Shown in pieces: positions 1 to 12,166 of a stretch of 64,000 nt of DNA (positions within the stretch are counted from its first letter, which is position 1; each line of letters starts with the position of its first letter). The DNA comes from Proteles cristata cristata. Lineage: Eukaryota > Chordata > Mammalia > Carnivora > Hyaenidae. Below the pieces are notes generated by a model that had not been told where the DNA came from, did not search any database, and saw nothing but the letters and a program-made list of their open reading frames with translations. A program made the translations under genes and the position numbers. The stretch is from positions 1 to 64,000 of the forward strand of contig JAESUZ010002881.1 of NCBI GenBank assembly GCA_017311185.1, given 5' to 3'.

Positions 1-170
1 CGGTTCGTGGGTTTGAGCCCCGCGTCGGGCTCTGTGCTGACTGCCAGCTCAGAGCCTGGAGCCTGTTTCAGTCTGTGACTCCCTCTTTCTCTGACCCTCC
101 CCTGCTCACACTGTCTCTCTCTCTCCTAGAAATAAAAAAAATATATAAAAAAAAAAAAAGAAAAAAGATA
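1..170 (+). mobile_element. CanSINE (tRNA-Lys-derived SINE), head cut by window start
   Basis: The copy starts inside the tRNA-derived head, just before the B box region, and runs through the CTGACTGCCAGCTCAGAGC body and the pyrimidine-rich CT tract to an A-rich tail. The A box lies outside the window. It shares the tail and body of the young CanSINE type seen elsewhere here. The TCTCCTAGAAATAAA tail start is intact and is followed by impure poly(A). Confidence 0.93.
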
Positions 171-383
171 TCAGGCAAAAAACAAAACAGAAACAAAAAA
201 GAAGCAGAACTTTATGACTTACATAATTTTCTTAAACATGGTACTTTAAGACAAAAGAGATAATTCAGATTTAGGAAAACAAGACTGGCGTACTCTAACA
301 CTGAATAAACATTGACATAAAGGCAGATAAATCTTGTAAATTTGAATCCAAACTTGAATAAAATGTTAAAAATAATGTAGAGT

Positions 384-614
384 CGGGGCGCCTGGGTGGC
401 TTAGTCGGTTGAGCATCCGACTTTCGCTTAAGTCATGATCTCGCGGTTTGTGGGTTCGAGCCCCGCGTCGGGCTCTGTGCTGACTGCCCACACAGAGCCC
501 GGAGCCTGTTTCGGAGTCTGTATCTCCCTCTCTCTCTGACCCTCCCCTGCTCACGCTGTCTCTCTTTCTTCTAGAAATAAATAAAAATATTAAAATAATA
601 ATAATAATAATAAT
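384..614 (+). mobile_element. CanSINE, young type, complete, with target-site duplication
   Basis: This is a full-length element: GGGGCGCCTGGGTGGC head, A box TGGCTTAGTCGG, B box GGTTCGAGCCC, CT-rich body and a tail that has become (AAT)n. A 13-bp duplication, AATAATGTAGAGT, flanks it at 371-383 and 615-627, as expected from L1-mediated insertion. The perfect duplication and intact pol III boxes suggest a recent insertion. Confidence 0.96.
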
Positions 615-627
615 AATAATGTAGAGT

Positions 628-1611
628 ATTACATATTAGTCTAATGAAATAACATGAGATTAATATGTGTAGTTTATGTTTAATGAGAAATGAGAAACTA
701 TATTCAAACACATGATTAATTTCTAATTCTTAGAAGGATTTTTACAAACTAATTTTCTCTATCAAATTACCAAAGATAGTTAAAAGTAAGAGTTTCACAA
801 TGCTAGGAAAAATAATTTTCACACACTGTGGTGGGAGTTTTTGTTGTAAAATAGGATAGAAAAGGAGATTTTAAAGTTATGTAACATTTTACTTTTTAAT
901 TCTGCCTTACAGTATACTCAGAGATGTACATAATATTCATAAGATGAAAAATGAAGTATGATATTTACATGATGGTAGGATTTGTAATCATTGAGATGAT
1001 ATATTAGATAATGTCATACAAAATCCATAATATATAAAAACAAATAATTAAGCCAAAAATAGGTACAAAACATGCATATATTGCTAGAATCAAATATATT
1101 TTAATACATTATTGTTTCCCCAGTAAGGTGTATATTATTCTATAATTAGAAAATAAAAATCTTTAATTAAAAGATAATCTATTCCATATGCATTGCAGAA
1201 CTTTAAAATATTGTGAAGAAAATTATATGATTTGCAATTGTGCATAATTATTTTCTTTATTATTTGTACTAATGTTTAATCAAGATAGCTTTATGCTTAA
1301 AATTAAAAATTTGGAAATAAGATCTTCACTCAATACATTTTGGAAATGGTATCATACATAAAGCACATAACATTTCATCCAATCTGTAGGCACAATGCCA
1401 TGAACAAACTTTTTATAGTCTTTGTGTACCTTTCCTAAAATATTCATTGTTCATATATTTTTATATAGAATGGATTTTTCTATCTTTTTATACAAAAAAG
1501 GACCCTGCTGTTCGACAATTTCTGTTTTTCAATTAAGAATATATATTTGATATTTTCTTTAAATCAGCAAGTATATCTCTAACTCATTTAACTGTGATTC
1601 ATTTTATATAT
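628..1611. other. AT-rich unique sequence, no gene seen
   Basis: No repeat family, long open frame or structured RNA is recognisable. The stretch is strongly AT-rich with short homopolymer runs, typical of mammalian intergenic DNA. Confidence 0.6.
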
Positions 1612-1628
1612 GCATCATACTTTATTTT

Positions 1629-1849
1629 TTTTTTAATATTTTTTATTTATTTCTAGGAGAGAGAGAGAGAGAGAGACAGCGTGAGCAGGGGAGGGTCAGA
1701 GAGAGAGGGAGTGACAGACTGAAACAGGCTCCAGGCTCTGAGCTTGCAGTCAGCACAGAGCCCGACGCGGGGCTCGAACCCACGAACCACGAGATCATGA
1801 CCCAAGCGAAAGTCGGACGCTTAACTGACTACGCCACCCAGGCGCCCCA
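1629..1849 (-). mobile_element. CanSINE, young type, complete, minus strand
   Basis: Read on the minus strand it has the GGGGCGCCTGGGTGGCG head, an intact B box and the CT-rich body. The A-rich tail appears as a T-run on the left. A 17-bp direct repeat, GCATCATACTTTATTTT, flanks it at 1612-1628 and 1850-1866. A (GA)n run near 1659 comes from the element's own CT tract. Confidence 0.96.
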
Positions 1850-1866
1850 GCATCATACTTTATTTT

Positions 1867-3237
1867 AAATCAATCTCCTTTGATGGAAATTCAGATAGCT
1901 AATTGTGTATATACTTCCTGCAAAAAATAGTTATAAAATAGATTACTAGAGGTGGCAAAAAGAGTAAAACAAATAAAGTAAGAAAGAGGTTTGATTATTG
2001 AGTTGATTATAAACTATAAAGCCTTAAATTTAAGAAACTTTGTCAGTGTTTGAGTTAGTAATCAACATGACTGAGATCCCATTTAAAGGACCAATTTTTT
2101 TTTTTTGGCCATATGTAAAATGGATTATGGGAAACAATGTCATGTTTTGTTTTCCTTCTGTTCGACCTTCCTTATTTCCTTCTTTCCTTCTCTCCTTCCT
2201 TCCTTCTTTTCTCCCTTTCTTCCTTCTTGTATTCTTTCCTGCCTAGTTCTTTTCTTCTCCCTTTCTTTCTGTCTTTATGTATTTCTTTCTTTGATACATT
2301 GTACTTTTCATTTAACTCAATTTAATAACAGGGAATCTCATTTTGTTATATTTAATGTAATAAATACACCTTTATGTAATAAATATTATATATACAATAA
2401 GTATGTAAGTACAACTTTTCCACAATAAAATGATAAATGTCTCCTCTAAAGAACATATTAACTGAACCAAAATGTTGATAGAAATTAGTTGCAAATTGGA
2501 AACACCGTCAAAATAAATTTGTAAATCTATATTTCTACAAATGATTTTATGATTTTAAGACACTATAAAAAAGAGGCAACTCATTCATTTTTAAGTAACT
2601 GCTTTAAAAATAAAAACCATCTGGAATAATAAACCAACAGGAATAATTTACAAGATTAATAATGTTGAAGAAAGTTAAATATGAAGTTACGTATGTGGTA
2701 AATATTACAAAAATTCATGTATATAGTGATCATAAGTTGTCATATATACACACCATTTCATTACATTTTTATGATATTTCATTTTATTATTTTGGAATAG
2801 AAACTCACATGACTTACTGGATCAAAATATTTTACCTATTTCATTCAATATGTTTTTTTGTTCTTTTTGCTCTACCTTCTTGCCCAATGGGAGATGTTAG
2901 AGAACTCCCTATTTGTAATTCTTCCTATGGTATGTATATTTAAAACTATATTCCTTAGAGTTTTATTATATTTAGAAATTCATAGTAAATAACATTTTCC
3001 AGGAATTAGATTCCAAACTAGATCATGACCTCAAATATTAGGATAGTAAATACAAATTCACAGAAAAAAATATTTTTGAAAACACAGACATCTAAGAAAA
3101 TTATATTTTTTAAAATCATACCATTTATTAAATAATGTATACATATGACAATTACCACAATATTATAGAATGTGTTTATTTTGTCCAAGAATAATATGAA
3201 GTTAATATTTTATGTTTTTATTTTCCTTTTATTAATT
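1867..3237. other. Unique AT-rich sequence with an embedded pyrimidine tract
   Basis: No gene is supported. Short open frames over 2040-2430 come from the TTCC/CTTT low-complexity tract listed separately. The rest is AT-rich with no recognised repeat. Confidence 0.55.
2150..2287. repeat. Pyrimidine-rich (CTTT/TTCC) low-complexity tract
   Basis: The run is almost pure T and C on the plus strand, built from imperfect CTTT, TTCC and CTCC units. Translations here are rich in Phe, Leu, Ser and Pro only because of base composition. Confidence 0.85.
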
Positions 3238-3709
3238 TTTTTATTTTAGTTTTTAAGTTTGTTTTTAAATTCCAGTAAGTTAATACAGAGTTTAATATTA
3301 GATTAAGGTATAGTATAGTGATTCAACACTTCCACACATTATCCAGTACTCATTACAACAAGTGTATTCCTTAATCTTCATCATTTATTTTACTCATCAC
3401 TCAACCTACCTCCCTTCTGGTAATTATCAGTGTGTTCACTGTTATTGTCTATTGATTTCCCTCTCTCTCCCTCCGTTTTCCCCTTTGCCTGTTTTGTTTC
3501 TTAAATTCCACGTATTAGAAAAATCATTATGGTATTTGTCTTTCTCTGATTTATTTTGCTTAGAAGATTCTATCTAGCTCCAACATATCATTGCAAATGT
3601 CAAGATTTCATTCTTTTCAATTGCTCAGGGATATTCCATTGTATGTATTCCTTTGTATTCCTTGGTTAAATACTTGGTAGTGCAATTGCTGGATTGTAGG
3701 GTAATTCCA

Positions 3710-3927
3710 ACTTTAATTTTTAAAAATAATTTTATTATTGAGAGACAGAAGGAGACAGAGCATGAGCATGGGAGGGACAGAGAGAGGAGAGACATAGAAT
3801 CTGAAAGAAGCTCCAGGCTCTGAGCTGTCAGCTTGGAAGCCAATGCAGGGCTTGACCTCACAAATCATGAGATCATGACCTGAGCCGAAGTCAGACACTT
3901 AACTGACTGAGCCACCCAGGCACCCCA
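3710..3927 (-). mobile_element. CanSINE nested in the 3' part of L1 copy 1
   Basis: A complete, moderately diverged CanSINE on the minus strand ends with GAGCCACCCAGGCACCCC. It is flanked by GGTAATTCCA at 3700-3709 and 3928-3937, and L1 sequence continues uninterrupted on both sides, so it inserted after the L1. Confidence 0.94.
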
Positions 3928-6379
3928 GGTAATTCCATTTTTAACTTTTTGAGGGACTTCCATACTGTTTTCCAGAGTGGCTGCACCAGTTTGTATTCCA
4001 CCCAATAGTGCAAGAGGGTCTTCTTTCTCCACATCCTTGCCAATACCTGTCACTTCTTGTGTTGATATTAGTCATTCTGACAGGTGTGAGGTGATTTCTC
4101 ATTATAGTTTTGATATGTATTTCCCTGAAGATCGGCGATGTTGAGCATCCTTTCATGTATCTTTTGGCCACATGAATGTCTTCTTTAGAAAAATGTCTAT
4201 TCATGTCTTCTGCCCATTTATGATTGGGTTATTGATTTTTAGGATTTTGAGTTGTGTGTGTAAGTTCTTTATATATTTTGGATAATAACACTTATCTGAT
4301 ATGTCATTTGCCATATCTGATATCTTCTGCAATTAGATAAGTTGCCTTTCAGTTTTGTTGATTATCTCCTTCACTGTACCCAAGCTTTTTATTTTGATAA
4401 AGTCCCAATTGTTTATTAACGCTTTTGCTTCCCTTGCCTTAGGAGACATATCTATAAAGAAGTTACGATGACCCATGTCAGAGAATTTACTGCCTATGTT
4501 TTTTTCTAGAATATTTATGATTATGGTTTCAGGTTTCATATTTATGTCTTTAATTCATTTTGAATTTATATTTCTGTATGATGTAAGAAAGTGATCCAAT
4601 TTCTTTCTTTTGCATTTTTTACTGTCCAGTTTTCCCAACGGCATTTATTGAAGAGAATTTTTCTCATTTGATATCCTTTTCTGCTTTTCAAAAATTAATT
4701 CATCATGTAATTATGGATTCATTTCTGGGTTTTCTATTCTGTTCTATTGACCTATGTCTCTATTTTGTGCCAGTATCATACTGTTTTTGATTGTTACAGC
4801 TTTGCAATATAACTTGAAGTTCAGAACTGAGATTCCTTCAGCTTTGCTTTTCTTTTTCAAGGTTTCTTTGGCTATTTGGGGTCTTTTGTGGTTCCATACA
4901 AATTTTACAATTGTTTGTTCTAGCTCTGTGAAATATGCTGGTGGTATTTTGATTGGGATTGTGTTAAAAATGTAAATTGCTTCAGGTAGTAGAGACATTT
5001 TAACAATATTTGTTCTTCCAATCCAGGAGAATGGAGTGTCTTTACATTTCTTTATGTCATCTCACTTTCACCTGTGTTTTATAGTTTTCAGAGTACAGAT
5101 CTTTCATCGTTTTGGTTAGATTTATTTATTATTTATTATCATTAGATATTTACTATTAGATACTTTATTATTATTATTGGTGCAATTGTAAATGGGATAG
5201 ATTTGTTTATTTCTCTTTCTGCTGTTTCATTACTTGTGTATAGGAATGCAGTGGATTTCTGTACATTGATTTTGTATCCTGCAACTTTACTGAATTTATC
5301 AGTTCTAGCAGTTTTTTGGTAGACTCTTGGCTTTTCTATATAGACTATCATGTCATCTGTGAAGATCTTGACTTATTTCTTGCCTATTTGGATGCCTTTT
5401 ACTCCTTTTTGTTGTCTGATTACTGTGGCTAGGACTTGTAGTACTATGTTAAATAAAAGTGGTTACAGTGGACAGAAGTGTCTTTTTGCTGACCATTGAG
5501 CAAAAGATCTCATTTTTTCTCTCTTTAGGATGATATTAACTGAGGTTTTTTTCATATATAACATTTATTATGTTGATGTATGTTCTCTATAAACCTACTT
5601 TGTTGAGGTTTTATCATCACTGGTGATTGTACTTTGTCAAATGCTTTTTCTGCATCTATTCAGTTAATCATACGGTTCTCTTTTCTTTCATTGATGTGGG
5701 GTATGATGTTGATTGATTTGTGAATATTGAACCACCCTTTCAATCCAGGACTAAATCCCACTTGATCATGGTTCATGATTTTATAAATGTATTGTTGAGT
5801 GTGGTTTTCTTGTATTTTGTCGATAATTTTTGCTTTTATGTTCATCAGAGATATTGACTGGTAGTTCTCTTTTTTGTGGTGTCTTTACCTGATTTTGGTA
5901 TCAAGGTAATGTTGACCTGATAGAATAAGTTTGGAAGTTTTCCTTCTATTTCTATTTTTTTAAATAGTTTGAAAATAATAGGTATTAACTGTTTCTGTTG
6001 AATTTGCCTGTGAAGCCCTCTGGTTCTGGACTTTTGTTTGTTGGGAATTTTTTGATTACTGCTTCAATTTATTTGCTGGTAATAGGCTGGTCTGTTCAAG
6101 TTTCATATTTCTTTCTGTTTCAGTTTTGGTAATTTTTATGTTTTTAGAAATTTTTCCATTTCTTTTAGATTGTTCAATTTGTTGGCATATAGTTTTCCAT
6201 ACTATTCTTTTGTAATCCATTGTAATTATGTGGTATTGATGGTTATTTCTCTTCTCTCATATATGATTTTATTTATTTGGGTCCTTTATTTTCTTTTTGG
6301 TAAGTCTGACTAGAGTTTTACCATTTTATTGATCTTTTCAAAGAACCAGCTCCTCGTTGCATTGATCTGTTCTTTTCAA

Positions 6380-6410
<31 letters not shown>

Positions 6411-6707
6411 CTATATCACTTATTTCTGCTCTAATCTTTATTATTTCCTTCCATCGTCTGGTGTTAGACTCTCTTTGTTCTTTTTTTTTTAAGCTCCTTT
6501 GGGTATAGATTAGGTTGTTTTTTTCAGATCTGTCTTACTTCTTGGGGTGAGCCTGTATAACTTCCCTCTTACGACCACTTTTGCTGCATCCCAAAGTTTT
6601 GGACAATTGTATTTCTATTTTCATTTTTTCCCATATATCTTTTCTTTATTTCTTCTTTGATTTGCTTGTTGGCCCATTCATTGTTTACTAACATCTAGTT
6701 TTATCTC

Positions 6708-7374
6708 TGTTGTACTCTCTGGGTCTGGAGTTCTCTCTTATCCGGCAACAGAGTGGACACAGGATTCAAATGCAAGAGAGATTAATGTCCAGGAGGAGAC
6801 AAGAGCCCCAAGTAAGGCTCCTTACTCCTTTTTTATTAATATCAGAAGGCCTGCAAGGGTGATGGATGTACACAAAGAGACAAGGAAACCGTGAGCATTA
6901 ACTCATGAGCATGAGGGAAAGGGAGTTCTGAAGATATGTGGTATTAGGGGTTTGGGTCAACACAAAACGAAATCCTGGCTCTGGGCAGAAGGTTGTTTAG
7001 AGCAGACACAAGGAGTCACCTCTGTTTCCCTAAACTGGTCTAGGGGACAAGAAAGAGAGAGCACGCAACCTCAGGGTCAACAAGGCACCTTTCTTTTCTA
7101 ATTAGCTCTGCTCTGTGCCACTTCACCCTGCCGCAGTCTATAGCCCTGTTTACTTGTTTACCTAATTTGGTCCTTCCTTCCTGTGAAAGCGGCTTTCTGC
7201 TATTCTACTAAATTGGGAGGCTTTACCATCCTGAAAAGAAAAGAAGGGCTTTGCCCTGTTTACCTAATCTTGTTTATCTAAACGTGGATGTGCTTATCCT
7301 GTGGCTTTCTCTTTCTTTATGCCTTGTTTATCCATCACTGCAAACTGAAGGAATTCCTAAGCCTATTTCCCACA
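6708..7374 (-). mobile_element. Solo retroviral LTR inserted in L1 copy 1
   Basis: The 667-bp block is foreign to the L1. It starts TGTTGT and ends CCCACA, so it has TG...CA ends on either strand. It is flanked by TATCTC at 6702-6707 and AATCTC at 7375-7380, a 6-bp target duplication with one mismatch, and removing it restores L1 continuity. On the minus strand an AATAAA lies at 6832-6837, about 125 nt before the LTR 3' end, giving a U3-R-U5 order for minus orientation. No internal retroviral genes are present, as expected after LTR-LTR recombination. A 6-bp duplication fits class II (beta-like) endogenous retroviruses; the family is not identified. Confidence 0.85.
6832..6837 (-). promoter_or_regulatory. 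Probable LTR polyadenylation signal AATAAA
   Basis: AATAAA on the minus strand is placed about 125 nt from the LTR 3' terminus, where an R/U5 boundary signal is expected. The opposite strand of the LTR has no AATAAA, which supports the orientation call. Confidence 0.55.
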
Positions 7375-8489
7375 AATCTCCATGTATTTGTGATCTTTAC
7401 GTATTTTTAATACTGGTTCACTTCTAGTTTCATGTGTTGTGGTCAGAAAAGATGCCAGGTAAAGCTTCAGTCTTCTTGTATTTCAGAGCCCTGATTTGTG
7501 GTCTAATGTGTGATCTATTTTGAAGAATGTTTAATGTGTACTTGAAAAGAATGTGTGTTCTGCTCTTTTAGGAAGGGCTGTTCTGAATATTTTTGATAAG
7601 TCCATTTGTTCCAATGTGTCATTTAAGGCCAACATTTCCTTTTAATTAAGTCATTAGATTATCTATCCATTGATGTAAGTGGGGTATTAAAGTCCCCTAC
7701 TATTATTGTATTTTTACCAATGACTTCCTTTATGTTTGTTATTAATTGTTTAATATATTTGGATGGCTTTATGTTGTGTGCATAAATATTTATAATTACT
7801 ATATCTTCTTGTTTAATTTTCCCCTTTATGATTATATTGTGCTCTTTTTTATCTCTTGTGACAGTTTTTTTATTCAAGTTTAGTTTGTCTGATATAAGCG
7901 TTGATATTCCAACTTTTGTTTGATACCTATTTGGATGAAAAATGTTTCTTCATTCCTTCACTTGCAATCTACAGGTGTCTTTAGGTGTAAAATGGGTCCT
8001 GTTTTGCAATCCATTCTGACATCCTATGTATTTTCATTAGAGTATTTATTCCATTTATATTCAGAATAATTATTAATAGATATGTGTTTACTGCCATTGT
8101 ATTACTTGTTTGTGGTTGTATCTGGAGATTTTTTCTGACCCTTTCTTGTCTTTCAGGTTTTGCTGATTTTCTTTACTGATATATTTGGATTTCTCTCTCC
8201 TTATTTTTTGCATGTTTATTAGTGGGTTTTGACATATGATTACCATTAGGTTTGTATATAACCTCTTGTAAAATAGAAATCTATATGAAGTTTATGGTTA
8301 AGTCTGAACCCATTCTTTTCTCCTCCCCACATTTTAGATATATGCTATTATATTTTATATCATTTTTACGGGTTCCTTGACTTAGTTTTTACAGAACTAT
8401 TTATTTCTATGGCTTTTGTGTTACCTGCCTTTATACTGTCAATTTTGGTCTCTCCTTTCCACTCAAAGACTCACCTTTAATATTCCTTC

Positions 8490-9340
8490 CAGGGCTACTT
8501 TAATGGTAATGAACTCCTTTGGTTTTTGTTTGTCGGGAAACTATTTATCTCTCTTTCTATTCTGAATGATAGCCTTGCTGGATAGAGCATTCTTAGCTGC
8601 AGTTTTTCCCCCAGTTTTTGAATGTAGCTTGGTTCTCCATCTGACTTTGCTAAGTTTCTGTTGAAAAACTTCTTGCTAGTCTTTTGAGTTTTCCCTTGTA
8701 AGTTAATGACTTCTGTTGTCTTAATGCTTTTAAGAGTTTTCTTTTATCACTATATTTTGCAAATTTAATGGCAATATGTCTGGGGGTCTGCTTTTGTTGA
8801 TTTTGATGGGAGTTTTCTGTGCCTCCTGGATCTAGATGTCTATTTCCCTCCCCAGATTAAGAGAATTTTCAGCTACTATTCAAATAAATTTTGTGCCCCT
8901 TTACTCTCTCTTCTTATGGAGCTTCTATAATATGAGTGTTGTGTTGATGGTGTCACTGCATTTCCTAAGTCTATTCTTGTGTTCCATAATTCTTTTTCTG
9001 TGTTTTGTTCAGGTTCATTACTTTCCATTACTTTCACTTCTAGGTCATTAATTCATTCCTCTTCTTCTTCCAGCCTGCTGTTCATTGAATCAAGCCTGTT
9101 TCTAATCTTTTTTTAATTATTATACTCTTCATCTCTGATTAAATTTTTTTAACTCCTTTATCTCTGTGGTAAGGGTCTCACTGATGTCTTCTTTTCTTCC
9201 TCAAGCTCAATGTATATCCTTATGATTGTACCTTTAAATCCTTACCAAGAATGTCACCTTTATCTGTTTTGTTAGATCTCTGACTATGACCTTATCATGT
9301 TCTTTTTTTAGAATAAATTCTTCCATCTTCTCATTTTTAT
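8490..9340 (-). pseudogene. L1 copy 1 ORF1 (RNA-binding chaperone) remnant
   Basis: The minus-strand sequence around 8520-8900 matches the ORF1 3' portion of the better preserved copy at 38.6-39.8 kb, including the segment equivalent to CTCTATCCAGCAAG. No open frame longer than about 60 codons survives. Boundaries are approximate and rest on alignment by eye. Confidence 0.7.
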
Positions 9341-10462
9341 CTTAGTCTCTTCTTCTGTGGTTAGAAAAGCCAATTATGTCACCTGCTCCTGAAAGTAATA
9401 GCCTTATGAAGAAGACATTCTTAGTGTCCAGGGTCTGGTGCTTCATAGACAGCCTCCAGTGTGTGTTGCATGTGTTTTACTGTTGTGATCTGGTCATTTT
9501 ATCTTTCAGAAAAATGATCTACATAGACAGCATTTTGTCCTTGTCCTGAATATGGTTTGTTTTAGCAAGGGATACTCTGGTCTTCTTGTAAAATGAGACT
9601 TGTCACTACCTCTACCAGAAATGAGGCCCTGAAAAAAACCTCTGGTAGAGAAACATGGTATGGGCAAGGGCTTGTGCTAATCTTCTGCAGGAAGGGCTGC
9701 CCACATTGGGACTGAGGTAATTGTGACTGGTGGAATGAGGTTTCCACCAGAGCACAGGAGGGTGAGGCTTAGTATAAGCAAATTAGACAACCAATGTTTA
9801 ACCTATGCTGCTTCCTGCAGGTGGTTCTGCTTTATGCTGAGGGGTAGGGGAGGCATATGGCATCAGAGAGCTTCTTAGTTCCCGGACAGGTGTCTCCATG
9901 AATGCTGCCTCTCAGAGGCATGTTTCAAGAAGAAGAGTAGATAATCTCCCCACTCTGTGCCCCATTTGCTCTTCAGATCATTATTTCAAAGCTGTCTGCA
10001 CCCAGGTTTTTTTTTTTTTTTTTTACCAGCCTTATCTCCAGAAGCAGTGCAGTACCCTTCAAGCTCTTTCCAGACAAGCCCCTGAGCTTTAAAACTCTAG
10101 GCTTTAAGCCCTGATGGTTGCAAGATCTCATGAAATTCAACCATCCTCGATTTTCAAGCCAATGGCTCTTGGGAAATATTCTGGTGCATTCCCCTGTGTG
10201 CTTCTCTATTTCTTGCCCTTCTCCATAACTATGGCTCCTTCCCTTCTGCAGCAGCCAAGATCTGTTTCTCCCATAAACTATATCTCTATTCCTCTTAACT
10301 TCTTCTATGTCACTTCTTTCCCATTAGTTGTGGAGTTTGTTTTGTCAGTACTTAAGTCTATTTCTGTGATATTTCGGATGATTTGATAATTATCTAGTTG
10401 TATTTGCAGGACAAAGTGATCCTAGGGTCCTCTTACTCTGCTGACATCTTCCTATCTCTAAA

Positions 10463-11379
10463 GTTGATAGTTTTTATCCAAAAAAATCCAGGGACATAGA
10501 AGACAACAGGATTATAAAATAAAGTATGGTTTTAATATTAAATGCTTCTCTTATATGGCATTTTATAGTTTATTACTAAATACCTGTAATGGAGTTACTG
10601 ATTTATTCTTGTGTTAGCTGACTCAACAATGGAAACATGCCAGCAACAAATTATGTAAGGAAGAGCAGCTACTATGATAGTTAAACATTTCCTTAAATAA
10701 CCTAGATTTGAAAGCAATTATATCCAGCAGTAGTTGCATTTTCTTTTCCTTCTCTAAAATATCCCCTTTAAGGCATAACTCATTTAAAGATATCTTCCTA
10801 TAAAAATGGAAGTAAAGCAAATATAGTTGTACCTTTCAGTGGAGAATTGAGCCAACCCAAGCAATTTTCTACACAGTTATGTTTGTGTTCAGTTTATTTC
10901 TTAACTTAACCTCTAGGGAATAGCTGGAGAAAAATTGACACTGAAGTTATTCTCTAAGCGTAAATTTTCTTCTTGTCTTCTGCTTAGATGGAAATCCTGT
11001 CAAGTAAAAGGCCATCTCACCTTACTGCCTGCTTGTACTTACACCTTTAAATGGAGTGCTCTTGCTTGTACTTATACCTTTCAATGAAGTGCTTTCTGGA
11101 ATAAGTACAAGAAAGACTTCTGAAAGCCAAAGAATTGTTTCCTTTGTATTTCATTTTGTATATGGATACCCTAGTGATGAACTATTATAAAGGAAAGTTG
11201 AAAATTCAACAATGAAGAAAATATTCAAAATTGTAGCTATGTTTCTGCAAAACTTTTCAATCTTTATTCATTATTGCAGAGTAATAAACTAAACTCTATT
11301 TAGAGTTTCTAAAATTTAATAAGCTTGAGAGCTTTGGTATATATTATTATAACTAAGTATTACAACTAACAATTAAGAC
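10463..11379. other. Unique sequence between L1 copy 1 and an old CanSINE
   Basis: No gene or known repeat family is recognisable. It contains a small tandem duplication at 11031-11096, listed separately. Confidence 0.55.
11031..11096 (+). repeat. Two-copy imperfect tandem repeat, 33-bp period
   Basis: Unit 1 (11031-11063) and unit 2 (11064-11096) both begin GCTTGTACTTA and share the pattern ACCTTT, AATG and AGTGCT, with about five differences. It looks like a local duplication in otherwise unique DNA. Confidence 0.85.
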
Positions 11380-11390
11380 AGTACTTAATC

Positions 11391-11622
11391 CAGGAGCGCC
11401 TGAGTGGCTCAGTTGGTTAAGCATCTGTCTCTTGAGTTTTGCTCAGGTCATGACCTCATAGTTCCTGAGATGGAAGCCTGTGTGGAGCTCTGCACTGATG
11501 ATGTGTAACTTGCTTGAGGTTCTCTCTCTCTCTTCTCTCTCTGCCCCTCACCACATATGCACACACACACTGTCTCTCAAAATAAATAATAAATAAATAA
11601 ACATTAAATTCTTTTAAAATAA
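11391..11622 (+). mobile_element. CanSINE, older diverged copy
   Basis: The head GAGCGCCTGAGTGGCTCAG, a degenerate B box region, a (CT)n stretch and an (AAAT)n tail mark a CanSINE. It uses GGCTCAG rather than the GGCTTAG of the young type. AGTACTTAATC at 11380-11390 is repeated at 11623-11633 as an 11-bp target duplication. Confidence 0.92.
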
Positions 11623-11995
11623 AGTACTTAATCTGAGAGACAGTATGATTGCTTATAAAGGGGAATCCCCTTTTTTAATAGAAAAGAGCACCCACAAATT
11701 TAAAATCATTGTGTCCTTTTCTGATAGTCTGTATTCATACTGAAAATTAAAATCAAGAAATCCATAGTAGATTTCTTTCTTCTATCAGCTAGTGATGTGA
11801 TCTAGAATCACATTACACTTACCTACAAATAGGTTAAAGATGTTACATCTCTTACTCATGACAAATATAGTCTATTATTCTGGTTTCATTAACCTCATGT
11901 CTAAATTCCCTTAATGTCTAAAAGAAGGAGCTATTTCTGTAAAAATTGTTGTATTAAGTCCTATTAGAAAAAAGAATGGGCTTTTCAACTTAGTC

Positions 11996-12126
11996 ATATA
12001 TATATATGTACATATATATGTATGTATGTCTACATACATATATATATATGTCTAATATATATACATATATATATTAGACAAACCATGTGCAAACTCAGTT
12101 ATATATATTCATGTATATAACTAATC

Positions 12127-12164
<38 letters not shown>

Positions 12165-12166
12165 TA
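11996..12166. repeat. Compound TA / TATG / GATA microsatellite
   Basis: TA and TATG/TACA dinucleotide and tetranucleotide runs (about 11996-12078) are followed after a short spacer by a pure (GATA)n run ending near 12166. The motif AAACCATGTGCA occurs just after each half (about 12081 and 12174), suggesting local duplication. A perfect inverted repeat lies at 12050-12079. Confidence 0.9.

Larger units (their letters stand above)
3600..8110 (-). pseudogene. L1 copy 1 ORF2 (endonuclease-reverse transcriptase) remnant
   Basis: ORF2p nicks target DNA and reverse-transcribes L1 RNA. Decayed pieces are in the expected order. An endonuclease piece at 7659-7877 keeps NIYAHN and VGDFNTPL, including the Asp of the GDFN motif. 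A C-terminal piece at 4744-4998 reads MSLLPEAIYIFN, and a further C-terminal piece lies at 4333-4539. Frames are separated by stops, frameshifts and the solo LTR, so no protein can be made. The N-terminus is approximate, from a degenerate LNVNGLN-like match near 8060. Confidence 0.85.
3238..10462 (-). mobile_element. LINE-1 copy 1, nearly full length, minus strand, multiply interrupted
   Basis: On the minus strand the order is 5' UTR (about 10460-9350), ORF1 (about 9340-8490), ORF2 (about 8110-3600) and 3' UTR to about 3238. The 5' terminus reads GGAAGATGTCAGCAGAGTAA, a decayed form of the GGAAGATGGC-type L1 start, and the 3' UTR has the carnivore L1 layout. Subtracting the CanSINE at 3710-3927 and the LTR at 6708-7374 leaves roughly 6.3 kb, close to a complete L1. 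ORFs are broken by many stops and frameshifts. No clear target-site duplication was found, as expected for an old copy. Confidence 0.93.

Noticed and set aside
384..480. tRNA-like segments at SINE heads, possible tRNA-Lys genes
   Set aside because: The tRNA similarity continues into CanSINE bodies and A-tails, the anticodon stem is not intact, and target duplications show they are retrotransposed.
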